64,000 bases of DNA from an uncultured Flavobacteriales bacterium (GTDB taxonomy: Bacteria > Bacteroidota > Bacteroidia > Flavobacteriales_E > Vicingaceae), in NCBI GenBank assembly GCA_937901255.1, contig CALCHN010000061.1, forward strand, positions 1-64,000, given 5' to 3'. This document shows positions 36,214-44,528 of this stretch, in pieces. The notes under the pieces are model-generated. The model did no database searches. It saw only the letters and a program-made list of their open reading frames with translations, and had not been told where the DNA came from. Positions within the stretch are counted from its first letter, which is position 1; each line of letters begins with the position of its first letter. A program made the position numbers and the translations under genes.

Positions 36214-36464
36214 TTTTCATTCAACGCTTTAAAAAAATCGTCTTTACTCACAGTATCGTTAATATCTACTTGTTGCATTAGAAATAATAAACCCAAATCT
36301 TCTTTTTCTTCTGAAGTAAGATTTTTATAACGTTGTTTTTCTTTTTGTTGAACAAACCAACTTACTGCCTGTTCCATTAAGCCTTTAACACTCATGTCTT
36401 CTAGTGCCGCAATAATTTTAAGCTTAGTTAAAGTGGTTTCGTCTATGTCGATGTTTTTTCTCAT
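36210..36464 (-). CDS. Ribbon-helix-helix-type antitoxin
   Basis: This 84-residue protein is encoded directly upstream of, and overlapping, the toxin. The N-terminal part (NIDIDETTLTKLKIIAALED, then MSVKGLMEQAVSWFVQQ) fits a ribbon-helix-helix DNA-binding domain, and the acidic C-terminal tail (about 50-84) would wrap the toxin. A near-perfect palindrome 24 bp upstream is a likely autorepression operator. Confidence 0.8.
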   Translation of the reverse strand: MRKNIDIDETTLTKLKIIAALEDMSVKGLMEQAVSWFVQQKEKQRYKNLTSEEKEDLGLLFLMQQVDINDTVSKDDFFKALNEK

Positions 36465-36487
36465 ATATTAGAATTTAATATACAAAT

Positions 36488-36509
36488 ATACACAATATAT
36501 ATTATGTAT
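36488..36509. promoter_or_regulatory. Candidate operator of the toxin-antitoxin pair
   Basis: A 22-bp near-perfect palindrome, ATACACAATAT/ATATTATGTAT (one mismatched pair), lies 24 bp upstream of the antitoxin start. Position and symmetry fit autoregulation by a ribbon-helix-helix dimer, but the surrounding DNA is very AT-rich. Confidence 0.45.
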
Positions 36510-36570
36510 ATAATATACTTTGCGTTATTTTAAGGTTTGTATTAGTTAAATTTAAAGTAAAAGTGTATAC

Positions 36571-37473
36571 TTATTTATTTTTTAATTGCTCATCAACTAT
36601 TGCCAATCCTTCTTCAAAAGAGCAGGGACTATAGCCTAATTCATTAAAGGCTTTATCTAAAATAAATCCTGTTTTTGGAGGTCTTTTAGCAGCTTGATTT
36701 AAAGAACTTGATTTTATGGGTTGTAAATTACTTTTGTCGTAGCCATAGAAATCTGCTACACGATATACCAACTCAATAATGCTCATTAAATCTTTTCCCG
36801 AAAGATGAAAAATGCCTGTAGCTTGTTTTTCGGCAATTAACCAACAGCCTATTGCTAAATCTTCTGCTAATGTTGGCGAACGAAATTGATCATTTACAAT
36901 AGTAAGTGGGTCGCCTTTTTCTAAGGCTTGTTTTGCCCAAAGTACAATGTTAGAGCGGCTCATGTTTTCGGCTACTCCATAAACAATTATAGTACGGACG
37001 ATGCTCCATTTGGTGTTGGCTTGTTGCACTAATTCTTCTGCTGCTAGTTTAGATTTTCCGTAATAACTTAGTGGATTGGCTTGGTCGGTTTCTTTGTAAG
37101 GACCATTTTCTCCATCAAAAACAAAATCGGTTGATAAATGAACTAAATGAGCTTGATGTTCTTCAGCATATTTTATTAGAAATTCTACTGCAGTTACATT
37201 CAATTTCCAACATTCTTTTTGTAGCGATTCGCAGCTATCCACATTGGTCATGGCAGCAGTATTGATTATGGTATCTGGTTTAAAGGAATTGAAAATTGTT
37301 GCTACTTCATTTTCATTTGTAATATCTAAACTTTGGTATTGATAACCGTTTGTATTGCTTATTCGGTTTGCTCCTTTTGAAGTTGCTAATAGCGTAATTC
37401 CTTCTTTATTAGCTAATAAAGCAACTAATTTTTGTCCTAAAAGTCCGTTACTGCCGGTTATTAAAATTTTCAT
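36571..37473 (-). CDS. RmlD-like dTDP-4-dehydrorhamnose reductase family protein
   Basis: A 300-residue extended SDR with the NAD(P) motif ITGSNGLLGQKLVALL at the N-terminus, INTAAMTNVDSCE, STDFVFDGENGPYKE and the catalytic YGKSKLAAEE (Tyr-x-x-x-Lys, about residues 138-147). The family contains dTDP-4-dehydrorhamnose reductase and similar sugar-nucleotide or precursor reductases. With no other rhamnose genes nearby, the exact substrate is uncertain. Confidence 0.8.
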   Translation of the reverse strand: MKILITGSNGLLGQKLVALLANKEGITLLATSKGANRISNTNGYQYQSLDITNENEVATIFNSFKPDTIINTAAMTNVDSCESLQKECWKLNVTAVEFLIKYAEEHQAHLVHLSTDFVFDGENGPYKETDQANPLSYYGKSKLAAEELVQQANTKWSIVRTIIVYGVAENMSRSNIVLWAKQALEKGDPLTIVNDQFRSPTLAEDLAIGCWLIAEKQATGIFHLSGKDLMSIIELVYRVADFYGYDKSNLQPIKSSSLNQAAKRPPKTGFILDKAFNELGYSPCSFEEGLAIVDEQLKNK

Positions 37474-37514
37474 CTCTTAAATTAATTATTCATTATTTCA
37501 CTACCCCTAAAATT

Positions 37515-37651
37515 AACCACATAGCAACATAGTTTTTATTAGCTCAAAAAGTTAAACTTAAGGTTCAGATAGCTTGTTTCCATAAAATGGAAACACTATA
37601 CGGTTCTATAATTATCTTTACGGTCATGTTGTGCTATTTATCTATGTGGTT
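37515..37651. repeat. Repeat E, copy 3 (137 bp)
   Basis: Ends AACCACATAG / CTATGTGGTT with core GTTTCCATAAAATGGAAAC. The left half (AGTTTTTATTAGCTCAAAAA and what follows) is nearly identical to copy 4, so these two are the closest relatives in the family. Confidence 0.9.
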
Positions 37652-37738
37652 TAAGATTTGAAAATAGGTATTTTCTTATCCAAAACTCTTGGTAAAATTA
37701 GAAAATCAATACGTATAAAACTAATGTGGTAGCAGCTA

Positions 37739-39868
37739 TTAAAAAGTAAACCTCAATTGAATTTTTATATCCGAACGATGATTTCCTTGAATTTCTTCTA
37801 GTCCGCTACCAATGGTGTCCACATTTTCGAAATAAGTAAGGGCGTAACGCAACCATAAATCTATCCCTTTTCTAAATTGATACCTTGTGGTAAGGTAGGT
37901 TCTAACACCTCTATTATAGTATGCCGGGATAGAAAAGGAATACAACACATCATTCTCATAAGCATAAATTCTACTACTATAGGAGTCAGTATCAAAAAGT
38001 CCGTAGCGGAAAGAAAAAGAAAAAGGACTGCTCTTGGGTTTGTAAATCACATCTTGATATACTAAATATCCTGTTTCAAAAACGGATTCTTGCAAATCGT
38101 AATTGATTAGTTCTACTCTCCCTTTTAATTTTACAGCATCGGTAATTTGATAGGAGTAATTGAAACGATAGTTGGTTTGGGTTTCATCTACTAAATAATC
38201 TATATCATCCACTTCTATTGGTGTACTTTTATCTCTTAAGCGTTGTCTAATTCTAACATACATTTCCAATTTTCTGGATGGACGGTAATTTAACTGTGTA
38301 ATATACTGATGTCCTTTAGAAGGAGCGTCAATGCCATAACGCAACCAACCAAAGCTAAATTGGTCATAATAAGCTGTGAGCGAAAAACTTTTACCCATTT
38401 TAGCAATAATCCCGGTGTATAGACCTCTTTCATTTTCGTTGACAGAGTTTTCCCCAATAGCAGCACTGGAAATAGGTTGAAAATCTCTATCGAAATTTCT
38501 ATATAAAACAGCTAAAGAAAGTTTAGGGTCGAGCATTACAATTGCTCCGGAAGTTATAGCTTTTCCTGCATCTATACTTTGACTTACTTCTCCAAAAAAA
38601 TTGAAATTTCTGTAAATCCAATTGTAATCCAACCCTACTTTTGCTTGTTCACTTTCCTGAGCTCTAAATTGACTATACGGTTGAATGGTTCTTTCAAACT
38701 TTGCATCTATTTTGCTAAAAACACCTGTTGCACCAACATTTAAGCTTCTAGTTTTATAAGCAACGTGTCCGCCCATTTGTTGTTGGGTAATAGCATCTTG
38801 GTCGTCTAATTCGTTGATAGTTCGGTGAAAACCTGTTTGTTGCAACGATGAAATAGATAAGCCTTCTTGGTTGATGGCTTCAATTTCTTCTTGCGATAAC
38901 CCGGAAGTATCTTGTGTGAGAACATTTCCATCTACTTTTTTGTAGGAATAAAAACCCGTAACTTCAAACTTGCCCAATTCGTAGGTTAATCCACCACCTC
39001 TTAAAAACAAAGTTTCATCTACCGATGCATAAGGTCTTAGTCCAGTAGCACTTCTCTTTATCATTAATATATCAGCTCCTTTACCAAAAGCTCTTCCCGA
39101 CCAAAAAGTTAAGCCTTGACCAAATTGAGCTTGAAAATCACCCAACGCAATTTGCTTAAATTTCCCTCTGTTTCTTAAAAATAAGTGTGCCGAATAGAAA
39201 TCAAAACCATTTTTTTGCGTGCCTGTAAAAAATTCCTCTCCCGGATCTTTTTCTGCCGTAATTCCAAAACTTACATGGTTGCCATATTTATATCGATAAC
39301 GAGTAAAAATACGTTCGTTAGTACCCAAATACCTTGAGTTTGGACTTGCCGCCAATGCTGAATCGGTAGTGGGGCTATAGCCTTTTTTCTCTTCCAACAC
39401 TTTTTCTACTCTTACAAAATATTGGTTACTACCATTTTTCAGCAGTTCTTTAAAAGTAAGTTGAGCAGTATTAATATCAGTACTAACTTTTACAAATGGG
39501 AGAATTAATTTAATACTTTCCATATCAAAACCTTCAACGGTTTGTAATTCTTCTAACGCCATTAGTTTGCCGTTTTTTTCAATATGAATCAGTAAATTAT
39601 TGATTTGAATATCGTTAAGTAAACTCAACGACCTTAACTCATCTACATCTGCTCTATTTAGGTTTAATGGTTTTTCGTAATAAAATGAAAGTTGATCAAA
39701 AATGGTGGTATAATCGGCATCAGGATTTTCATCCGATTCGGACAAGTATTCCACCCTTGTTTCTATAATTTGATTTTTCTCATCCTCACGGTTTTGAGCT
39801 TGAGTTTGGTTCAAGCAAAAAATAAGAAAAAACAAAAAGAATAGTATGTTTTTTAAGTTCTTCAACAT
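37739..39868 (-). CDS. Helix-hairpin-helix outer-membrane beta-barrel protein
   Basis: After a signal peptide (ending TQA-QNR, about residue 24), the 709-residue protein has a helix-hairpin-helix region (about 57-130: LNRADVDELRSLSLLNDIQ, MALEELQTVEGF) of the type seen in ComEA and other DNA-binding proteins. It then has a long series of amphipathic beta-strands ending in ...KIQLRFTF, the terminal Phe typical of outer-membrane barrels. This architecture recurs in Bacteroidota; its function is not established. The gene follows the PorV/PorQ-like gene with no gap, the ATG immediately after the previous stop, so translation is coupled. Confidence 0.75.
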   Translation of the reverse strand: MLKNLKNILFFLFFLIFCLNQTQAQNREDEKNQIIETRVEYLSESDENPDADYTTIFDQLSFYYEKPLNLNRADVDELRSLSLLNDIQINNLLIHIEKNGKLMALEELQTVEGFDMESIKLILPFVKVSTDINTAQLTFKELLKNGSNQYFVRVEKVLEEKKGYSPTTDSALAASPNSRYLGTNERIFTRYRYKYGNHVSFGITAEKDPGEEFFTGTQKNGFDFYSAHLFLRNRGKFKQIALGDFQAQFGQGLTFWSGRAFGKGADILMIKRSATGLRPYASVDETLFLRGGGLTYELGKFEVTGFYSYKKVDGNVLTQDTSGLSQEEIEAINQEGLSISSLQQTGFHRTINELDDQDAITQQQMGGHVAYKTRSLNVGATGVFSKIDAKFERTIQPYSQFRAQESEQAKVGLDYNWIYRNFNFFGEVSQSIDAGKAITSGAIVMLDPKLSLAVLYRNFDRDFQPISSAAIGENSVNENERGLYTGIIAKMGKSFSLTAYYDQFSFGWLRYGIDAPSKGHQYITQLNYRPSRKLEMYVRIRQRLRDKSTPIEVDDIDYLVDETQTNYRFNYSYQITDAVKLKGRVELINYDLQESVFETGYLVYQDVIYKPKSSPFSFSFRYGLFDTDSYSSRIYAYENDVLYSFSIPAYYNRGVRTYLTTRYQFRKGIDLWLRYALTYFENVDTIGSGLEEIQGNHRSDIKIQLRFTF

Positions 39869-40726
39869 TTAAAAATCTGTTTTTACTTTGTTAGAAGATT
39901 TGGAATCAGATTTTTTGTATATCAGCGAAATTCCGGGAGTCATACCTAATGTTTGGTGGAAAGAGGATGAAGCTTCCAGAATAAAGTTTTTCATAATTAA
40001 ACCAAAACCAAAAGCACTAGAGGTTGGATTGTTAGAAATTCCACCTCTTACATACAGAATATCTATAATATGGTATTCAATTCCGAATTTCACAACAGGG
40101 TCAAAATCAACATCTTTTTCAGTTTCTAAAGCAAAAATTAATTTATCAGAAAAACGATAATCTAAACCTAACTTCATTATTGTAGGAATGCGTTCATTGT
40201 CGTATTCAGCTAATTTGCTTCGGGTAGGATTATAAATGTGAGCTCCTAATGTAATCTCGTTACTTAATTTTCCAATAAGTCCAACAGCACCAGTAACACT
40301 GTTTTTGCTGCCAAATTCTTGCGTTAAGCTGGTTCTTAAATAGTTCATTTGCACACCTACTGCAAACCGCTCGCTAAATTTTAATCCGTAGGAAAGCCCG
40401 GCTCGGGTTTCCATAAATTCGGTAAAGCCAAAAGAAGCGATACTTACCCCAAAAGCTCCTGTTTTGGTGGGTAACACAAAAGCTCCTGCTTTGTAACTGG
40501 TTTCTTTTAGTAAAAATCGGTTTTCGTAATACAATCCGGCACTTAAATCTTCAACAAAACCTAATCCTGCTTGGTTGTTGTTGGTTGACCACAAATCGGA
40601 AAGCGTGGTGGTAATTCCGCCCATAGCGGTTGAACGAGCTCCAATAGGGTCGTTTATTACTTGAGCAGTAGAATTCTTAATGCCTGCAAAGCATAAAAGT
40701 GCGGTTATCAGTAAAAATTTATTCAT
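39869..40726 (-). CDS. PorV/PorQ-like outer-membrane beta-barrel protein
   Basis: The 285-residue protein has a signal peptide (about 1-21) and the family start DPIGARSTAMGGITTTLSD, then WSTNNNQAGLGFV and alternating strands such as GLSYGLKFSERFAVGVQMNY. PorV/PorQ-like barrels resemble FadL-type channels; some serve the type IX secretion system, but many have no known role. The last residues (VKTDF) are polar. It is the middle gene of a coupled three-gene unit. Confidence 0.75.
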   Translation of the reverse strand: MNKFLLITALLCFAGIKNSTAQVINDPIGARSTAMGGITTTLSDLWSTNNNQAGLGFVEDLSAGLYYENRFLLKETSYKAGAFVLPTKTGAFGVSIASFGFTEFMETRAGLSYGLKFSERFAVGVQMNYLRTSLTQEFGSKNSVTGAVGLIGKLSNEITLGAHIYNPTRSKLAEYDNERIPTIMKLGLDYRFSDKLIFALETEKDVDFDPVVKFGIEYHIIDILYVRGGISNNPTSSAFGFGLIMKNFILEASSSFHQTLGMTPGISLIYKKSDSKSSNKVKTDF

Positions 40727-40934
40727 TAGCAGCTTCTTCTTTTTTCTTACTAAGAATGTAAATAATAGGTAAAATTCCTACGGTATTAAAAATGGCGATA
40801 CATACAAACCAAACTAAGTCGTTGTTTCTGGCAGATTTCCATAAGCCTATTAATTTCCAAATGCCATCCCAAATGGCAACAATAACAATTAATGTTATGA
40901 TAATAGGATTGGTAAGTAGTTCAAGGTTTTCCAT
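40719..40934 (-). CDS. DUF5652-like small membrane protein
   Basis: The 71-residue protein has two membrane segments (ITLIVIVAIWDGIWKLIGLW and LVWFVCIAIFNTVGILPIIY) separated by KSARNNDL, and a Lys/Glu tail. This is the pattern of the DUF5652/PLD N-terminal-like family, whose role is unknown. It overlaps the PorV/PorQ-like gene by 8 bp and leads the unit. Confidence 0.7.
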   Translation of the reverse strand: MENLELLTNPIIITLIVIVAIWDGIWKLIGLWKSARNNDLVWFVCIAIFNTVGILPIIYILSKKKEEAANE

Positions 40935-40960
40935 AAGTTTAAATTTAAGTGTTAGTTATT

Positions 40961-41012
40961 AGCCCCTCCCAACCTCCCCGAAGGGGAGGAGTATCCAACA
41001 CACAAAGCCTTT
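40961..41012. repeat. R3 repeat, intergenic copy
   Basis: The unit AGCCCCTCCCAACCTCCCC-GAA-GGGGAGGAGT is followed by ATCCAACACACAAAGCCTTT. A short GC hairpin (CTCCCC-GAA-GGGGAG) dominates it. Related copies are at 59743-59795, 44407-44521 (inverted, tandem) and inside coding sequence at 30838-30869. Confidence 0.8.
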
Positions 41013-41094
41013 ATTTATATTTTAAGTTACTCATTATTTGTTGTTTACTATTAACTGATAACATTTAACTATTAACAGTTTAAAAATCAAAATT

Positions 41095-41700
41095 TTAATT
41101 TTTATTTGTTTTTATTTTATTCCAGGTGTGGTACATTTTTTCTTGCTCGGGTCGGTTGGGTTCTTCTTCTGTAAGTGGTTCGCAAGGTTTTAGTGTGGCA
41201 TACGCTTCTTTTGGTAATGCCTGATAAAGTTGTGTTCCTTTGGTTTTCCAAGCCATCATTTCATCACTTACTTTTTTAATAATTTTTGCAGGATTTCCTA
41301 CCACTAAACTTCTTTTTTCAATTTCCATTTTGGCAGGAACAAAACACAATGCACCAATAATGCATTCGTCTTCAATAATTACATCATCCATTACTACGCT
41401 GTTCATACCTACCAAGCAATTTTTGCCTATGGTTGCTCCATGTATAATGGCTCCATGTCCGATATGAGCTCCTTCGTGTAATATTACGGTAGTGCCCGGA
41501 AACATGTGTATGGTGCAGTTTTCTTGCACATTACAGCCGTCTTTAATGATTATTTTTCCCCAATCGCCACGAATAGCAGCCCCCGGACCAACATATACAT
41601 CTGCTCCTATAATTACATTGCCTGTTACAGCTGCCTGAGGATGCACAAAAGCAGTGGGATGAACCACAGGCTTAAAACCATTAAACTCGTAAATCGCCAT
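41095..41700 (-). CDS. Gamma carbonic anhydrase/PaaY-like hexapeptide-repeat protein
   Basis: The 201-residue protein forms a left-handed beta-helix with hexapeptide repeats (VIIGADVYVGPGAAIRGD, AHIGHGAIIHGATIGKNC). His residues in CTIHMFPG and GHGAIIHG match the zinc ligands of gamma-class carbonic anhydrases. Closest in pattern are PaaY/CaiE proteins (LVGMNSVVMDDVIIEDE, VVGNPAKIIKKVSDEM), for which thioesterase or carbonic anhydrase activity is reported. No phenylacetate or carnitine genes are nearby. Confidence 0.8.
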   Translation of the reverse strand: MAIYEFNGFKPVVHPTAFVHPQAAVTGNVIIGADVYVGPGAAIRGDWGKIIIKDGCNVQENCTIHMFPGTTVILHEGAHIGHGAIIHGATIGKNCLVGMNSVVMDDVIIEDECIIGALCFVPAKMEIEKRSLVVGNPAKIIKKVSDEMMAWKTKGTQLYQALPKEAYATLKPCEPLTEEEPNRPEQEKMYHTWNKIKTNKN

Positions 41701-42033
41701 TTATCAATTTTTATAACTGTAAATGTAAATAAAAGGAATCTTTTATGGAAGAAGCAAGGTTATTTTTTTGTTATGGATGTTTTTTTGGAAAATAACAACT
41801 AATACTACTTACTCGGTATAGCAGAGCGGGTTTACAGAAATTTAACCACATAGGAGAAACATAGTTTTTATTAGCTCAAAAAAGTTAAAGCTAAGTTTCA
41901 GATAGTTTGTTTCCATAAAATGGAAACACTTTGTGTTGCTAAAAATCTTCTAATTAGCCGCTATGGAATTCTATGTGTCTATGTGGTTTAAGTCGTTACT
42001 GTCTCCGCTACTTCAAGCGTCCACGCTTGGAGT
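41701..42033. other. 333-bp intergenic region holding repeat E copy 4
   Basis: Between the gamma carbonic anhydrase start and the CNNM gene end lie repeat E copy 4 (41844-41988) and a small hairpin CAAGCG-TCCA-CGCTTG (42014-42029). The hairpin may act as a terminator of the CNNM gene but lacks a T run. No open frame is supported. Confidence 0.5.
41844..41988. repeat. Repeat E, copy 4 (145 bp)
   Basis: The longest copy, with ends AACCACATAG / CTATGTGGTT and core GTTTCCATAAAATGGAAAC then ACTTTGTGTTGCTA. Near the right end the terminal motif is partly doubled (CTATGTGTCTATGTGG). Confidence 0.9.
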
Positions 42034-43104
42034 TTATAAATTTTCATCTTTTTTCCTCGCATCCTTAAGCAAATCGTATTTTTTTTGTTTGCTTTTCCAT
42101 CTGTCTAACGCATATTTTTGCATGTCGTCAACCCTGTCTTTTTCGTCAATAATTTCAAAACCTAATAATGATTCTATAATATCTTCAAGGGTAGTTATGC
42201 CGTCCATTCCACCATAATTATCAATAACTAATGAGATATGTTCACGTTTGGCTAACATTTCATCCCAAGCATTAAATAAAGTGGTAGATTTTGGGAATGT
42301 TATAATTTCTCTTTTAATGTCTTTCAATTTTAAGTCGAACTGGTCTTCAGCTAATTTTTCAAAAACGATGGTTCTTAAAACGTAACCGCTTATATTATCT
42401 TTATTAGTTTGATAGATGGGTATTCTTGAAAAATGTAAAAACTCCTTGTTTTTTAAGAATTCTTGTAAGGTCATTTCTTCGTTGGCAATAACTACAACAA
42501 CTCTTGGAGTCATTATTTCTGAGACTTTTATGCTTTTTAGTTTAATTAAGTTCTGAATAATTTTATTTTCTTTATCTGCAAAAATACCTTCTTGAGTGCC
42601 TATACTTGCCAATGCTGAAATTTCTTCTCTACTGGTAGTTAATTCTACTTTACTTCTCGCTAATAATCTTGTAAGTAAAGAAGATATGATAACAAGCGGA
42701 TAGGTTAAAATGATGGAAACATTAATTAGTTTTGAAGTAACACCTACAAGCTCTTTGCTATAATTAGCTCCTAATGTTTTAGGAATAATTTCGGTAAAAA
42801 CTAATATTAAAATGGTTAATACAGCTGAAACAATTCCAAAATAAGCATCTCCAAAAACAATGGTAGCTTGTGCACCTACGCCTGCAGCCCCAACGGTATG
42901 GGCAACAGTATTAAGAGAAAGTATGGCAGAAAGTGGTTTATCAATGTCTTCTTTTAGTTTAATCATGCTCTCGGCACTTCTATCTCCATTTTCAAGTTTT
43001 GATTTTAAGTAAGATATGGGAACAGATAATAATACTGCCTCCATTATAGAACATAAAAAAGAAATAACTAGAGCAATGAATAAATAAATGAATAAAAGTG
43101 TCAT
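42034..43104 (-). CDS. CNNM/CBS-domain membrane protein (hemolysin C/CorC family)
   Basis: The 356-residue protein has an N-terminal CNNM (DUF21) domain with four membrane segments (LFIYLFIALVISFLCSIMEA at the start, LNTVAHTVGAAGVGAQAT, VLTILILVFTEIIPKTLGAN) and two CBS domains (about 190-330: VSEIMTPRVVVV, HISLVIDNYGGMDGITTLED). Relatives act in divalent cation transport or efflux. The C-terminal transporter-associated (CorC_HlyC) domain present in many relatives is missing. The haemolysin name is historical. Confidence 0.88.
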   Translation of the reverse strand: MTLLFIYLFIALVISFLCSIMEAVLLSVPISYLKSKLENGDRSAESMIKLKEDIDKPLSAILSLNTVAHTVGAAGVGAQATIVFGDAYFGIVSAVLTILILVFTEIIPKTLGANYSKELVGVTSKLINVSIILTYPLVIISSLLTRLLARSKVELTTSREEISALASIGTQEGIFADKENKIIQNLIKLKSIKVSEIMTPRVVVVIANEEMTLQEFLKNKEFLHFSRIPIYQTNKDNISGYVLRTIVFEKLAEDQFDLKLKDIKREIITFPKSTTLFNAWDEMLAKREHISLVIDNYGGMDGITTLEDIIESLLGFEIIDEKDRVDDMQKYALDRWKSKQKKYDLLKDARKKDENL

Positions 43105-43295
43105 TTTATAAGGTTAGTTTCTTGTTTTAAAGGGTTTGTAGTTTATATGAAACTCGAATTAGTTTTCTTCAAAAATACGTAAAAGAAACTCTTAAAATAG
43201 CGTAACGCTCTATTTTGTTGTGTTTGTAATGAGCTATACTCATCGCTAAAAAAATATCGTTCCTTCGGAGCTTTGAATTTTGAGTTGCAACGTTT

Positions 43296-43331
43296 TTTGC
43301 AATTCAAAACAATTAAATTAATATATCTTTG
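43296..43331 (+). promoter_or_regulatory. Possible promoter for the 43379 gene
   Basis: TATCTTTG (43324-43331) matches TAnnTTTG. TTTG at 43296-43299 would be the -33 box with a slightly long 24-bp spacer, and it lies in the right-hand part of a hairpin region (TTTTGAGTTGCAA / TTGCAATTCAAAA). The predicted leader is about 40 nt. Confidence 0.35.
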
Positions 43332-43378
43332 TCAATATATCATTATAAACGAGTAATCTACGTAAATACTAATTTAAT

Positions 43379-44359
43379 ATGGCAAATACTATTGAATGTC
43401 CACTTACAGGTTTTAAAGTCTCTTATAAGGATGTTATCTCTGGAGACGCAATTTTTTATAATTTAAAAATATTAGAAATTGAAATTAAGGTACTTTGGTG
43501 TTACGATTGTTATAGCGAAATAAAAAATAAAAATATATTAGAACATCATATTGTAAAAGGATTAATTGTAAACGGTTTATTACCAGAAGCAATTTTCTTG
43601 TGTAAAAATGATTGTAATTTAAAAATTCCGAATAATGATTATGAGAAATTAATTTTTCCTGATTTTTTGGAAACTATGAATTATCCTAAAAATGCATCTG
43701 ATAAAATGGATAATTTATTACTTTATTTTTATAAAAAACAAAGATATGATGGAGATCCTATCTTTTTACGCAAACCTCAAAATATCAATATTGAAGAAGA
43801 AACTATAATTTATAATTACTTTAAAAATAAACAAGAATTATTTTTTTATATAAAATCATTAACAAATAAAAACTTTATTGAAAGTAATTATACTACTTCC
43901 TCAAATACTTACATTAAATTAACTCACGAAGCGTTAAATAGAATTGTTGAGATAGAAAATAACTCTGTTAAATCTAACGAATGTTTTATTGCTATGGCTT
44001 TTGATGATAGAACTAAAACTTATAGAGAAGCTATAAAAAAAGCTTTAGAGAACAATAAGTTTAAAGCTGTAATAATTGATGAAGAACATTTAGATAGTGA
44101 CAAAACTATTCCTGATGGAATATTAAATAAAATTAGAAAAGCTAAATTTTGTATTGCAGATTTTACTCTTCACAGAAATGGTGTTTATTTCGAAAGTGGT
44201 TATGCTTTAGGGTTAGGGAAACAAGTAATTTACACTTGTAAAGAAGATGATTTTAAAAATGCTCATTTTGATATAAAGCAGTTACAACACGTTCTTTATA
44301 ACACTCCTGATGAACTTGAAAAGAAACTAACTAATAAAATTGAATTTTGGATTAGATAA
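43379..44359 (+). CDS. Nucleoside 2-deoxyribosyltransferase/TIR-like protein with Cys-rich N-terminal domain
   Basis: The C-terminal third (about 205-326) has the deoxyribosyltransferase/TIR-like pattern: ECFIAMAFDDRTKTYREAI, DKTIPDGILNKIRKAKFCIADFT (in two overlapping blocks) and GVYFESGYALGLGKQVIYTC with the family's catalytic-type Glu. Such domains in prokaryotic immunity hydrolyse nucleotides or NAD-like substrates. The N-terminal part (1-80) has Cys7, Cys41, Cys44, Cys75, Cys79 and His56/57, suggestive of metal binding. The middle (about 130-200) may be helical. The gene is unusually AT-rich and stands alone beside palindromic repeats, consistent with an acquired gene. A metabolic nucleosidase remains possible. 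Confidence 0.6.
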   Translation: MANTIECPLTGFKVSYKDVISGDAIFYNLKILEIEIKVLWCYDCYSEIKNKNILEHHIVKGLIVNGLLPEAIFLCKNDCNLKIPNNDYEKLIFPDFLETMNYPKNASDKMDNLLLYFYKKQRYDGDPIFLRKPQNINIEEETIIYNYFKNKQELFFYIKSLTNKNFIESNYTTSSNTYIKLTHEALNRIVEIENNSVKSNECFIAMAFDDRTKTYREAIKKALENNKFKAVIIDEEHLDSDKTIPDGILNKIRKAKFCIADFTLHRNGVYFESGYALGLGKQVIYTCKEDDFKNAHFDIKQLQHVLYNTPDELEKKLTNKIEFWIR

Positions 44360-44363
44360 AATA

Positions 44364-44397
44364 GATTCCTGTTTCCACTACGTTGCACAGGAATGAC
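44364..44397. repeat. R4 palindromic repeat, copy a
   Basis: GATTCCTG (44364-44371) and CAGGAATGAC (44388-44397) form inverted arms around 16 bp. Other copies are at 59906-59929 and 60064-60097. It directly follows the deoxyribosyltransferase-like gene and may help end transcription. Confidence 0.65.
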
Positions 44398-44406
44398 GAA
44401 AAGATT

Positions 44407-44521
44407 GGCTTTGTGCGTTGGTAACTACTTTCTCCCGATAGTTATCGGGATGGGAAGGTTGGGATGGGAAATGGCTTCGTGCGTTGGATAAGTCCCCCTT
44501 CGGGGGATTTAGGGGGCTTTT
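44407..44521. repeat. Two R3-related repeats in tandem, inverted
   Basis: Two units, 44407-44470 and 44473-44521, each start GGCTT(T/C)GTGCGTTGG and then carry different hairpins (CTCCCGATAG-TTATCGGGA and CCCCC-TTCG-GGGGG). They correspond to the reverse complement of the R3 unit at 40961. The second ends 7 bp before the tdk stop and may act as its terminator. Confidence 0.65.
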
Positions 44522-44528
44522 AGGATTT

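Noticed and set aside
41844..41988. Insertion sequence at repeat E copy 4
   Set aside because: It has inverted ends but is too short to encode a transposase, and no clear target duplication flanks it, so it is listed as a repeat only.
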